From the NCBI GenBank assembly GCA_000183865.1, contig CM001047.1, positions 777,949 to 786,450 on the forward strand: 8,502 nt of DNA, given 5' to 3'. The notes below the pieces were generated by a model that saw nothing but the letters and a program-made list of their open reading frames with translations, did not search any database and had not been told where the DNA came from. Below are positions 1 to 6,784 of the stretch, piece after piece. This stretch comes from Listeria marthii FSL S4-120. GTDB taxonomy: Bacteria; Bacillota; Bacilli; Lactobacillales; Listeriaceae. How positions within the stretch are numbered: position 1 is the first letter of the stretch; each line of letters begins with the position of its first letter. A program made the translations under genes and the position numbers.

Positions 1-3
1 CCC

Positions 4-23
4 TGAGTACTCACTCATTTTTT
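4..23 (+). terminator. possible weak terminator of an upstream gene
   Basis: TGAGT (4-8) and ACTCA (13-17) can form a 5-bp stem with a 4-base loop, followed at once by six T (18-23). This has the shape of a short intrinsic terminator and would end a plus-strand gene lying left of the window. The stem is weak and the window edge hides the preceding sequence, so this is tentative. Confidence 0.3.
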
Positions 24-36
24 AGAAATAACTATT

Positions 37-74
37 TATGTGAAGCGGCGTACAATCGACGGATAATATGTGAA
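37..74 (+). promoter_or_regulatory. leader of the giant activase gene with a repeated TATGTGAA octamer
   Basis: The octamer TATGTGAA occurs at 37-44 and again at 67-74, exactly 30 bp apart. The second copy starts a partial dyad, TATGT-N10-ACATA (67-86). A -10-like GATAAT lies at 62-67 and a TACAAT at 51-56, but neither has a convincing -35 element at 16-18 bp, so the promoter itself is not settled. The TGTGAAAT core resembles one half of the Rex redox-repressor operator, but the other half does not match. A regulatory role is inference. Confidence 0.3.
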
Positions 75-117
75 ATTTAATACATATTAAGTAGTGCGTA
101 ACGAAAGGGATGAGAAA

Positions 118-3100
118 ATGATTCATGCAGGATTAGATGTAGGATCAACAACAGCAAAAGCCGTAGCACTTAATGACCAGGGGGATATTTTATTTCAAAC
201 TTACCGAAGACATTATTCCGACATTAAAAAAGTAACATTAGAAATCATGCAAGACATGCAAAAAAAATGTGGGATGACCGAAATGACGTTCAAAATTACC
301 GGTTCATCAGGATTAGCAATTTCCAAATTTTTGAATGTGCCATTTGTGCAGGAAGTTATTGCTTGTACGGAAGCGGTCGAACAAGTTATTCCAGAAACGG
401 ATGTAGTAATCGAGCTAGGTGGGGAAGATGCGAAGATTATTTATTTCAGTGGCGGGATTGAGCAACGAATGAATAACGCTTGTGCTGGTGGAACGGGTGC
501 GTTTATTGACCAAATCGCCACGCTGCTTCAAACTGATCCAACAGGTTTAAATGAATTGGCGCAAAATGCGAATACAATTTATCCGATTGCTTCTAGATGT
601 GGGGTATTTGCCAAAACGGACGTACAACCATTACTGAATGAAGGGGCTAGAAAAGAAGATATTGCCGCTTCCATTTTCCAAAGTGTGGTTACGCAGACGA
701 TTAGTGGACTTGCTTGTGGACGTCCAATCCGTGGGAAAGTAGCGTTTCTTGGAGGACCACTTACCTTCCTTGACCAATTGCGTTATCGTTTTACAGAAAC
801 ATTGAAGATGAAAGATAGTGATATTATTGCGCCTCAAAATGCGGAATATTTTATTGCACTTGGAACTGCTTTTACGGGACTGAATGATGTGCCGCTAAAA
901 GTAGATGATATGATTCATCGTCTTTCGAATATGGATATGACGACAATGGCAACAGATACCGTAATTTTGCCAGCGCTTTTTGAAAAGAAAGCAGACTTAG
1001 ACGAATTTCGCGCGCGTCATAATCAAATGAAAGCAAAACGGGCGAAGTTGGAAGACTATGAAGGCGATGCTTACTTAGGCATTGATGCTGGATCAACTAC
1101 GACTAAATTAATTTTAATGAGCCAAACCAATGAAATTCTTTACTCGTTTTATTCTAGTAATAATGGGAATCCGTTGCAATCTGTTATTGATGCGACGAGT
1201 GATTTATATGAAATTTTACCGGAAAAAGTTCGAGTTGCGCAGTCGGGAATCACAGGCTACGGCGAGTCGCTTATTAAAGCCGCACTTAAAATTGATGTTG
1301 GCGAAATTGAAACAGTCGCGCATTACCGTGCGGCTCGGGAGTTTTTGCCAGATGTTGATTTTATTTTAGACATTGGCGGGCAAGATATGAAATGTATGAA
1401 AATCAAAAAAGGCGCGCTCGATAGCTTAATGTTGAATGAAGCTTGTTCTGCCGGATGTGGCTCATTCCTCGAAACATTTGCGCAAACACTTAATTTATCG
1501 ATTGAAGAATTTGCGGCTCGGGCACTTGAGGCGAAAGCTCCAGTTGACCTAGGTTCACGCTGTACAGTTTTCATGAATTCCAAAGTGAAACAAGTGCAAA
1601 AAGAAGGCGTGAGCATGGAAGATTTATCCGCTGGCCTTGCTTATTCTGTCGTGAAAAATGCCCTGCAAAAAGTAATTAAACTCCGTAGTCCGAAAGACAT
1701 CGGTGAAAAAGTCATCGTTCAAGGTGGTACTTTTTACAATGAATCTGTGCTTCGTGCCTTTGAACTGTTAACCGGACGTGAAGTGGTTCGACCAGATATC
1801 GCTGGAATGATGGGCGCTTTTGGTGCAGCTTTGATTGCTCGCGAACATTACGAAACAGGTGAAGTAACAGAAATGCTCGTACTGGAAAAATTGCGTGAAT
1901 TTAGCGCAGAAACTTCTCAGTCGCGCTGTAACCTTTGTAGTAATACGTGCCAGCTAACAGTGACGAGATTTGGCGATGACCGGATGTTCGTTAGTGGAAA
2001 TCGTTGTGAACGCGGCGAACGTGTCGAAACGAAGCGCAACGTACTTCCAAACTTATATGCTTATAAATTAAAACGAACATTTGATTATAAATCGTTGAAA
2101 AAATCAGAAGCTACCCGCGGAACGATTGGTATTCCACGTGCGCTAAATGTTTTTGAAAACTATCCGTTATGGCATACGATTTTAACGAACCTAGGTTTCC
2201 GCGTTGTTTTATCTTCTAAATCATCTAAAAACTTGTATGATAAAGGGATTGAAACGATTGCATCCGAAGCAGTTTGTTTCCCAGCCAAATTAACACATGG
2301 TCATATTATGGATTTAATTAAGAAAAAAGCAGACCGCATTTTCTATCCATCGGTTGTTTACGAAAAACCCGAATTCGGCGAGGCGACCAATAACTTCAAC
2401 TGTCCAGTCGTGGCCGGTTATCCAGAAGTTATTCGTGTGAATGTCGATGCTTTAGAAGAGCAAAACATTCCAATGATTAGTCCATTTTTAACATTAGATA
2501 ATGAAAAAGCATTAATCGAACAAATGAGTCTTGCGTTCCCAGAAGTCCCAGCTGCGGATATGGAAAAAGCCGTTCAGGCAGGGCTAGAGGAAGCAGAACT
2601 TTGCCGTAAAGACATTCAAGCGGAAGGGGAAGCGGCACTTACTTATATTAAGAAAAACAAAATTAAAGGGATTGTTCTTGCCGGACACCCGTATCATATT
2701 GACCCAGAAGTAAACCACGGAATTCCTGAGCTTATTACAATGAACGGGATGGCGGTTCTTACCGAAGATTCCATTTCTCACCTTGGTGAACTCGATCATA
2801 AACTTCGGGTTGAAAATCAGTGGAAATATCACGCAAGACTATATCGCGCAGCAAGTTTTACCGCTAAAAGTGAAGATTTGGAATTTGTGCAATTAACTTC
2901 ATTTGGTTGTGGACTTGATGCGATTACAACGGATATGTGCCAAGAAATTATTGAAGGCCATAATAAAGTCTATACGTTGCTCAAAATCGATGAAATCAAC
3001 AACCTTGGTGCCGCGCGTATCCGCGTGCGTTCCTTAAAAGCAGCCATGGAAGAACGCGAGAAAAACAACGTAAAACCAGGCATAATGGCGAAACCAAAAG

Positions 3101-4545
3101 AACGTCCATTATTCACAAAAGAAATGAAGAAAACCTATACTATTTTAGCACCACAGCTAGCTCCGACCCATTTTGAAATGTTAGAAGCAGCTTGTAAGGT
3201 TGGCGGATATAATTTAGAAGTACTTCCTGCCGTAACGCCGCGCGCAGTCGATGAAGGCTTGCGTTACGTTAATAATGATGCTTGTTATCCAGCGATTTTA
3301 ACTATCGGGCAAATGATGGATGCGCTGAAACATGGCGATTATGACACCGATAATTTAGCGGTATTGATGACGCAAACAGGTGGTGGCTGCCGTGCAACTA
3401 ACTATATTTCGATGCTGAAAAAAGCACTCGGGGAAGCTGGAATGGACCATATCCCGGTTATTTCGCTAAATGCTAATGGCTTAGAGAAACAACCTGGCTT
3501 TAAAATGACACCAAAAGTACTTGTTCGCTTCTTAGCGGGAATTAGCTTAGGGGATGCGCTCGATCGTATGCTTTACCGGACAAGACCTTACGAAGTCGAA
3601 CCAGGAAGTGCCAACAAAATGTTCCGCCAATATCTTGATGCCGGACGTGCGCTAATGGAAAATTATTCTTTCGGAGCATATAAAAAATTAGCGAACGAAA
3701 TGGTGCGAGCTTTTGACAACTTGCCAATAAGCGATGAAGTAAAACCAAGAGTCGGCGTAGTTGGAGAAATTCTCGTCAAATTCCATCCGGGCGCAAATAA
3801 CAATATTGTCGATGTCATTGAAGAAGAGGGCGGAGAAGCAGTTGTTCCGGACTTAACAGATTTCATTTTATATTGTTGCTATGATGATCACTTTGCAGCC
3901 AACACATTTGGTCGTTCCAAAGTAAAATCATTCGCGAAGCAAAGCGTTGCGATTCCGCTGATCAACCAATTCCGTAAACCAGTAACAGATGCACTGAAGA
4001 AAAGTGAACGCTTTGAAGCACCAGCGAGCATCGAATCCATCGCAGAAAAAGCCAGCCAGCTTCTATCACTTGGAAATAAAATGGGTGAAGGTTGGTTCTT
4101 AACAGGTGAAATGTTCGAATTACTTGATAGCAACGTGCCAAATATCGCGTGCTTACAACCATTCGCATGTCTGCCAAACCATATTACCGGCCGTGGAATG
4201 ATTAAAGGACTCAAAAAAATGTACCCAGAAGCCAACATCATGTCAATTGACTACGATGCCGGCTCAAGCTCGGTAAACCAATTAAACCGTATTAAACTAA
4301 TGCTTTCAATAGCAAGAAAACAACTAGAAACTACCGAAGTTGTCACAGCAAAAGAAACCAATACACGATTCAACCCAAGAGAAAAAATTCTTGGTAAAGC
4401 AAAACAAGTAAGAGAAAGCGCACCAGTCGAAATGATTGGCAATAAAGTCAAACAAGCGCGTGAAGCCGATCCAGTTGGGGCTATCGCTCAGAAAGTGAAA
4501 CATGTGGCATCAAGTAGTGAACATGTTCAAACAGATAATGACTAA
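118..4545 (+). CDS. giant 2-hydroxyacyl-CoA dehydratase activase fusion protein (two BadF/HgdC ATPase domains plus dehydratase-like C-terminal half)
   Basis: This is a 1475-residue protein. Start ATG 118 is chosen because AGGG (106-109) lies 8 bases upstream; an in-frame GTG at 94 precedes that site. Domain 1 (about 2-265) is an ASKHA ATPase with DVGSTT (7-12), GGED (101-104) and cysteines C122 and C161. Domain 2 (about 318-580) repeats the plan with DAGSTT (323-328), GGQD (420-423), C443 and C482. The cysteine contexts (ACAGGTG/SRCGVF and ACSAGCG/SRCTVF) match the [4Fe-4S] ligands of HgdC-type activases. A linker carries C604, C607, C611 and C630. From about 668 follows a DUF2229-like region, then a region related to dehydratase components, with C720, C931, C1056, C1091, C1253/C1254, C1345 and C1351. 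The tail holds 16-residue repeats. In the family, activases hydrolyse ATP to push a low-potential electron into an Fe-S acceptor protein. A cytoplasmic, oxygen-sensitive reductase or dehydratase is inferred; the substrate is unknown. It appears monocistronic. Confidence 0.9.
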   Translation: MIHAGLDVGSTTAKAVALNDQGDILFQTYRRHYSDIKKVTLEIMQDMQKKCGMTEMTFKITGSSGLAISKFLNVPFVQEVIACTEAVEQVIPETDVVIELGGEDAKIIYFSGGIEQRMNNACAGGTGAFIDQIATLLQTDPTGLNELAQNANTIYPIASRCGVFAKTDVQPLLNEGARKEDIAASIFQSVVTQTISGLACGRPIRGKVAFLGGPLTFLDQLRYRFTETLKMKDSDIIAPQNAEYFIALGTAFTGLNDVPLKVDDMIHRLSNMDMTTMATDTVILPALFEKKADLDEFRARHNQMKAKRAKLEDYEGDAYLGIDAGSTTTKLILMSQTNEILYSFYSSNNGNPLQSVIDATSDLYEILPEKVRVAQSGITGYGESLIKAALKIDVGEIETVAHYRAAREFLPDVDFILDIGGQDMKCMKIKKGALDSLMLNEACSAGCGSFLETFAQTLNLSIEEFAARALEAKAPVDLGSRCTVFMNSKVKQVQKEGVSMEDLSAGLAYSVVKNALQKVIKLRSPKDIGEKVIVQGGTFYNESVLRAFELLTGREVVRPDIAGMMGAFGAALIAREHYETGEVTEMLVLEKLREFSAETSQSRCNLCSNTCQLTVTRFGDDRMFVSGNRCERGERVETKRNVLPNLYAYKLKRTFDYKSLKKSEATRGTIGIPRALNVFENYPLWHTILTNLGFRVVLSSKSSKNLYDKGIETIASEAVCFPAKLTHGHIMDLIKKKADRIFYPSVVYEKPEFGEATNNFNCPVVAGYPEVIRVNVDALEEQNIPMISPFLTLDNEKALIEQMSLAFPEVPAADMEKAVQAGLEEAELCRKDIQAEGEAALTYIKKNKIKGIVLAGHPYHIDPEVNHGIPELITMNGMAVLTEDSISHLGELDHKLRVENQWKYHARLYRAASFTAKSEDLEFVQLTSFGCGLDAITTDMCQEIIEGHNKVYTLLKIDEINNLGAARIRVRSLKAAMEEREKNNVKPGIMAKPKERPLFTKEMKKTYTILAPQLAPTHFEMLEAACKVGGYNLEVLPAVTPRAVDEGLRYVNNDACYPAILTIGQMMDALKHGDYDTDNLAVLMTQTGGGCRATNYISMLKKALGEAGMDHIPVISLNANGLEKQPGFKMTPKVLVRFLAGISLGDALDRMLYRTRPYEVEPGSANKMFRQYLDAGRALMENYSFGAYKKLANEMVRAFDNLPISDEVKPRVGVVGEILVKFHPGANNNIVDVIEEEGGEAVVPDLTDFILYCCYDDHFAANTFGRSKVKSFAKQSVAIPLINQFRKPVTDALKKSERFEAPASIESIAEKASQLLSLGNKMGEGWFLTGEMFELLDSNVPNIACLQPFACLPNHITGRGMIKGLKKMYPEANIMSIDYDAGSSSVNQLNRIKLMLSIARKQLETTEVVTAKETNTRFNPREKILGKAKQVRESAPVEMIGNKVKQAREADPVGAIAQKVKHVASSSEHVQTDND
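4384..4515 (+). repeat. 16-residue imperfect tandem repeats in the C-terminal tail
   Basis: Residues 1423-1438 (KILGKAKQVRESAPVE), 1439-1454 (MIGNKVKQAREADPVG) and a partial third unit at 1455-1466 (AIAQKVKHVASS) line up with an exact 16-residue period. Units 1 and 2 share 8 of 16 residues, including K-x-KQ-x-RE and PV. The units are basic and helix-prone, with a proline near the end of each. They lie beyond the conserved catalytic region and are followed by a short polar end. Confidence 0.65.
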
Positions 4546-4547
4546 AT

Positions 4548-4580
4548 AAAAAGCCGCCCATATAAAATGGGCGGCTTTTT
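4548..4580. terminator. bidirectional intrinsic terminator between convergent genes
   Basis: AAAAAGCCGCCCAT (4548-4561) and its perfect complement (4567-4580) form a 14-bp stem with a 5-base loop. A GC-rich core is flanked by A5 on one side and T5 on the other, so it works in both directions. It lies just after the stop of the giant gene (4543-4545) and 18 bases from the stop of the converging ybaK-type gene. Confidence 0.92.
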
Positions 4581-4597
4581 GTAGCAAATTAACTTCT

Positions 4598-5074
4598 TTA
4601 TCCTTCCGTAATCATCGCAAACTCCGCACGAACGACCTTCTTCAAATCAGCTGGCGCAAGTTCGATTTGTAGTCCTCTTTTTCCAGCTGAAATTAGCATC
4701 GTATCAAGCGTTTCCGCACTGCTATCAACAAAAGTAGGAAACAACTTCTTCATTCCAATCGGAGAACATCCACCACGAATATAACCAGTCAGCTTCTCTA
4801 GCGTATCCACCGCAATTAGTTCGCACTTTTTATTCCCACTAATTTTTGCTAAATGCTTCAAATGCAAAGTTTTATCAGCCGGAATACAAGCGACTATATT
4901 CCCTGTTTTATCGCCAGTTAGGACGAGTGTTTTAAAAATCTGCGCGGGATTATTCCCAGTTTCTAACGCAACATGAAGCGCGTCCAATGCGTCTTCACTC
5001 CACGCATATTCACGCAATTCATAATGAACCTTCTGTTTATCTAAAATCCGACACGCATTTGTCTTTTTATTCAA
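4598..5074 (-). CDS. ybaK: YbaK/EbsC-family Cys-tRNA(Pro) deacylase-like protein
   Basis: The protein has about 158 residues and contains one YbaK/aminoacyl-tRNA editing domain. Family members hydrolyse mischarged tRNA, classically Cys-tRNA(Pro), in the cytoplasm as a free-standing editing enzyme. With residues counted from the GTG at 5083, the visible hallmarks are the catalytic-type lysine in FKTL (K51), the PADK segment (68-71), and the family signature RGGCSPIGMKK (103-113). The length is typical of the family. TTG 5074 is preferred as start because GAGGTG (5086-5081) lies 6 bases before it. The upstream GTG (5083-5081) falls inside that ribosome binding site and has no site of its own; using it would add three residues. 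The gene converges on the giant activase gene and diverges from the lipoprotein gene. The exact tRNA specificity cannot be read from the sequence. Confidence 0.88.
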   Translation of the reverse strand: MNKKTNACRILDKQKVHYELREYAWSEDALDALHVALETGNNPAQIFKTLVLTGDKTGNIVACIPADKTLHLKHLAKISGNKKCELIAVDTLEKLTGYIRGGCSPIGMKKLFPTFVDSSAETLDTMLISAGKRGLQIELAPADLKKVVRAEFAMITEG

Positions 5075-5109
5075 GTCTTTCACCTCGGGTTATTTGAAAT
5101 TATGTACAT

Positions 5110-5118
5110 ATTATGACA
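5110..5118 (-). promoter_or_regulatory. possible extended -10 promoter of the ybaK-type gene
   Basis: Read on the minus strand, TGTCATAAT matches the extended -10 pattern TGnTATAAT with one mismatch in the hexamer. It would start transcription near 5103 and give a leader of roughly 30 bases. No good -35 accompanies it. A 10-bp perfect palindrome, TATGTACATA (5101-5110), overlaps the predicted start point. Confidence 0.35.
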
Positions 5119-5133
5119 CTTTTTGTAAAATAG

Positions 5134-5162
5134 TTGGCATTTTATCTCTCGTTCTGTACAAT
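5134..5162 (+). promoter_or_regulatory. sigma-A promoter of the lipoprotein gene
   Basis: TTGGCA (5134-5139) and TACAAT (5157-5162) are separated by exactly 17 bp, each close to the housekeeping consensus. Transcription should begin near 5169, giving a leader of about 30 bases that contains the strong ribosome binding site AAAGGGAG (5182-5189). Confidence 0.7.
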
Positions 5163-5197
5163 GAAATGGAATTCAAATAAGAAAGGGAGATTTAATA

Positions 5198-5851
5198 ATG
5201 AAAAAAGGGTTATTCAGTCTGGTTCTTGTTCTTGCTATGGCACTCGTTTTAAGTGCATGTGGTGGCCCATCAAGAGTAGAACCGAAAAAAGCAGGGGAAA
5301 TTACAGTTAATGCCGTAGTTTACAACAAAGATACAGATAAAATAAAAGATGTATACGGTGAAGACGGCTCAAAATTCGAAAAAGAATTTGAAAAGGGCTT
5401 TAAAGAAAGCTTTATCAACACATTTGCAGCAAGTTTTTCTAGTGATGTAAATATTGATAAGCAAGTAGATGATTTCTATAAAGCACTTCGCAAACAAGTA
5501 AACGAAAAAACTTCATACACTACTAAAGTAACAAATGACGACAAAGAAAGTCCAGAAATTCAATTTGCGGTTAAAGGACTTGATATGAAGGGCGTTCAAG
5601 CAGAACTAGTAGAAGAATTAACTAAAGCAGTAACAGCCGATCCATCTATTGCAACAGATGATCAAAAAATGGCTGAAAAAACAATGGAAATCTATACGAA
5701 AGCTGTTCAAAATGCAGGCGCAGTATCAGAACCAAAAACAGTTACACTTAAACTAAAAGCAGATCCAAAAGATGATTCTTTATGGCAAATGCAAAACGAT
5801 GTGGCATTCATGCAAGAATTAACTACAGCATTTTTCATGGCTGGAATGTAA
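5198..5851 (+). CDS. secreted lipoprotein of unknown function
   Basis: The protein has 217 residues and a clear lipoprotein signal: a KK amino end, a hydrophobic stretch at about 4-18, and the lipobox LSAC with the lipidated cysteine at C21. It should be processed by signal peptidase II and anchored on the outer face of the membrane. The mature part has no other cysteine, is rich in Lys, Asp, Glu and Ala, and looks mostly helical with no membrane segment. It resembles small lipoproteins of Listeria and related Firmicutes, possibly the DUF5105 group, but that link is from memory and I see no catalytic motif. Start ATG 5198 has AAAGGGAG 8 bases upstream. It has its own promoter and terminator, so it is a single-gene unit. 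Ligand binding or an envelope role is possible but not shown. Confidence 0.9.
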   Translation: MKKGLFSLVLVLAMALVLSACGGPSRVEPKKAGEITVNAVVYNKDTDKIKDVYGEDGSKFEKEFEKGFKESFINTFAASFSSDVNIDKQVDDFYKALRKQVNEKTSYTTKVTNDDKESPEIQFAVKGLDMKGVQAELVEELTKAVTADPSIATDDQKMAEKTMEIYTKAVQNAGAVSEPKTVTLKLKADPKDDSLWQMQNDVAFMQELTTAFFMAGM

Positions 5852-5867
5852 GCTTTTAAATTGGAAT

Positions 5868-5900
5868 GCACCAGCAACTTTCGGGTTGTTGGTGTTTTTT
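5868..5900 (+). terminator. intrinsic terminator of the lipoprotein gene
   Basis: CACCAGCAAC (5869-5878) pairs with GTTGTTGGTG (5885-5894), giving 10 bp with one G-U pair around a 6-base loop (TTTCGG). Six T (5895-5900) follow. It begins 16 bases after the lipoprotein stop codon. Confidence 0.9.
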
Positions 5901-5932
5901 ATTTTACAAGGAAATGTTATTCAACTGGAACT

Positions 5933-5963
5933 AAAAAAACAGAGATTACCGTATCTCTGTTTT
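5933..5963 (-). terminator. intrinsic terminator of the DUF554 gene
   Basis: AAAACAGAGAT (5936-5946) and ATCTCTGTTTT (5953-5963) form a perfect 11-bp stem with a 6-base loop. The A-run at 5933-5939 becomes a T-run on the minus strand. It lies a few bases after the stop of the minus-strand gene and may also catch read-through from the lipoprotein gene on the plus strand. Confidence 0.82.
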
Positions 5964-5967
5964 CCTT

Positions 5968-6669
5968 TTAAAAATAATAAAGCCCCGTCACAATTAACGC
6001 AACAACCACAATCCCGGGAACCAAATTCGCGACCCTAATCTTCGTCAAACCGAGCAGATTCAAACCAATCGCCAAAATCATAATTCCGCCAGTGGCAGTG
6101 AGTTCTTCGATTATCAGTGCCATCAAATCGGCGGGAATGAATTGATTAATTTGTGTTGCAAAAAGCGCGATAATGCCTTCAAATAAAAATACTGGAATAG
6201 CCGAGAGCATAACGCCCCAACCAAGTGTTGTACTAAGAAGCAGGGCGATAAATCCATCCATCACCGATTTCGTATAAAGGACATCATGATTTCCACGAAT
6301 GCCACTATCAAGCGCACCGATAATACCCATCGCGCCAATTACGAAAATAAGCGTCGCTGTCACAAATCCCTTCGAAACATTACTTTTTCCTTTTGCTCCG
6401 ACTTTACGCTCAATCCAGTGACCAAGCTGATTCAGATGAAAATCTATATTAAGCCATTCCCCAATAACGGCTCCAAAACAAATACTTAAAATGACAATGA
6501 GCGAGTTACTCGTTTTAAATGCCATTTGAATGCCAAGGACGATAACGGATAAACCCATCCCTTTCATGACAGTATCTTTCATACGTTCAGGGATATTATG
6601 TAATTTCATGCCAAGAACAGACCCAACCAAAATCCCAAGCCCATTCACTAGCGCACCAAGTAAAACCAT
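5968..6669 (-). CDS. DUF554 family integral membrane protein (YdfK/YqgA-like)
   Basis: This 233-residue, very hydrophobic protein has about seven predicted membrane segments. It opens with the DUF554-type pattern of a first helix containing NGLGILVGSVLG, followed by a short loop and KGMGLSVIVLGI. Glycine-rich helices with ICFGAVIGEWL and FVIGAMGIIGALDSG, and a last helix after NLVPG, also fit the family. The length agrees with B. subtilis YdfK and E. coli YqgA, as I recall them. It sits in the cytoplasmic membrane. A transport-like role is often supposed but the function is unknown. Start ATG 6669 is chosen because GGGAGG (6681-6676) lies 6 bases upstream. The open frame runs 18 codons further upstream, but that extension contains the ribosome binding site and polar residues that would spoil the first helix. 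It is a single-gene unit converging on the lipoprotein gene. Confidence 0.88.
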   Translation of the reverse strand: MVLLGALVNGLGILVGSVLGMKLHNIPERMKDTVMKGMGLSVIVLGIQMAFKTSNSLIVILSICFGAVIGEWLNIDFHLNQLGHWIERKVGAKGKSNVSKGFVTATLIFVIGAMGIIGALDSGIRGNHDVLYTKSVMDGFIALLLSTTLGWGVMLSAIPVFLFEGIIALFATQINQFIPADLMALIIEELTATGGIMILAIGLNLLGLTKIRVANLVPGIVVVALIVTGLYYF

Positions 6670-6700
6670 TTTTTTCCTCCCTTTTTTAGCATATAGCCCT

Positions 6701-6706
6701 AGTATA
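6701..6706 (-). promoter_or_regulatory. possible -10 element for the DUF554 gene
   Basis: On the minus strand this reads TATACT, a good -10 hexamer. It would give a start near 6694 and a leader of about 25 bases containing the GGGAGG site. The -35 position at 17 bp (TCCCAA) is poor, so the call is weak. Confidence 0.3.
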
Positions 6707-6743
6707 CAGGAAGTTTCTGCCAATTGGGAGGATTATTTCGGAT

Positions 6744-6780
6744 AAAAAAGTCGAAGGAGACGTTTTGCTCCTTCGACTTT
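6744..6780 (-). terminator. intrinsic terminator of the YwnB-like gene
   Basis: AAAGTCGAAGGAG (6747-6759) and CTCCTTCGACTTT (6768-6780) form a perfect 13-bp stem around an 8-base loop. On the minus strand the stem runs into a T-run (A at 6744-6749 on the plus strand). It begins 4 bases after the stop of the YwnB-like gene. It is also the first clear terminator downstream of rarD. Confidence 0.9.
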
Positions 6781-6784
6781 AGCG

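Noticed and set aside
5..12. Palindrome GAGTACTC as an operator
   Set aside because: Eight bases are expected by chance at this level, and they are better explained as part of a short hairpin before a T-run.
67..86. A full Rex operator upstream of the giant gene
   Set aside because: Only the left half agrees with TTGTGAAAT; the right half lacks the TTCACAA complement, so it is kept only as a paired-octamer observation.
94..117. GTG-initiated eight-residue extension of the giant protein
   Set aside because: The extension covers the ribosome binding site AAAGGGA that serves ATG 118, and family members begin right at the first ATPase strand.
3888..4241. 117-codon minus-strand open frame inside the giant gene
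   Set aside because: It lies wholly antisense to well-conserved coding sequence, has no ribosome binding site or family character, and is one of several such shadows (also near 1323-1616 and 2584-2832).
6670..6723. Upstream extension of the DUF554 protein by 18 residues
   Set aside because: It includes the GGGAGG ribosome binding site of ATG 6669, and its polar residues do not fit the first membrane helix.
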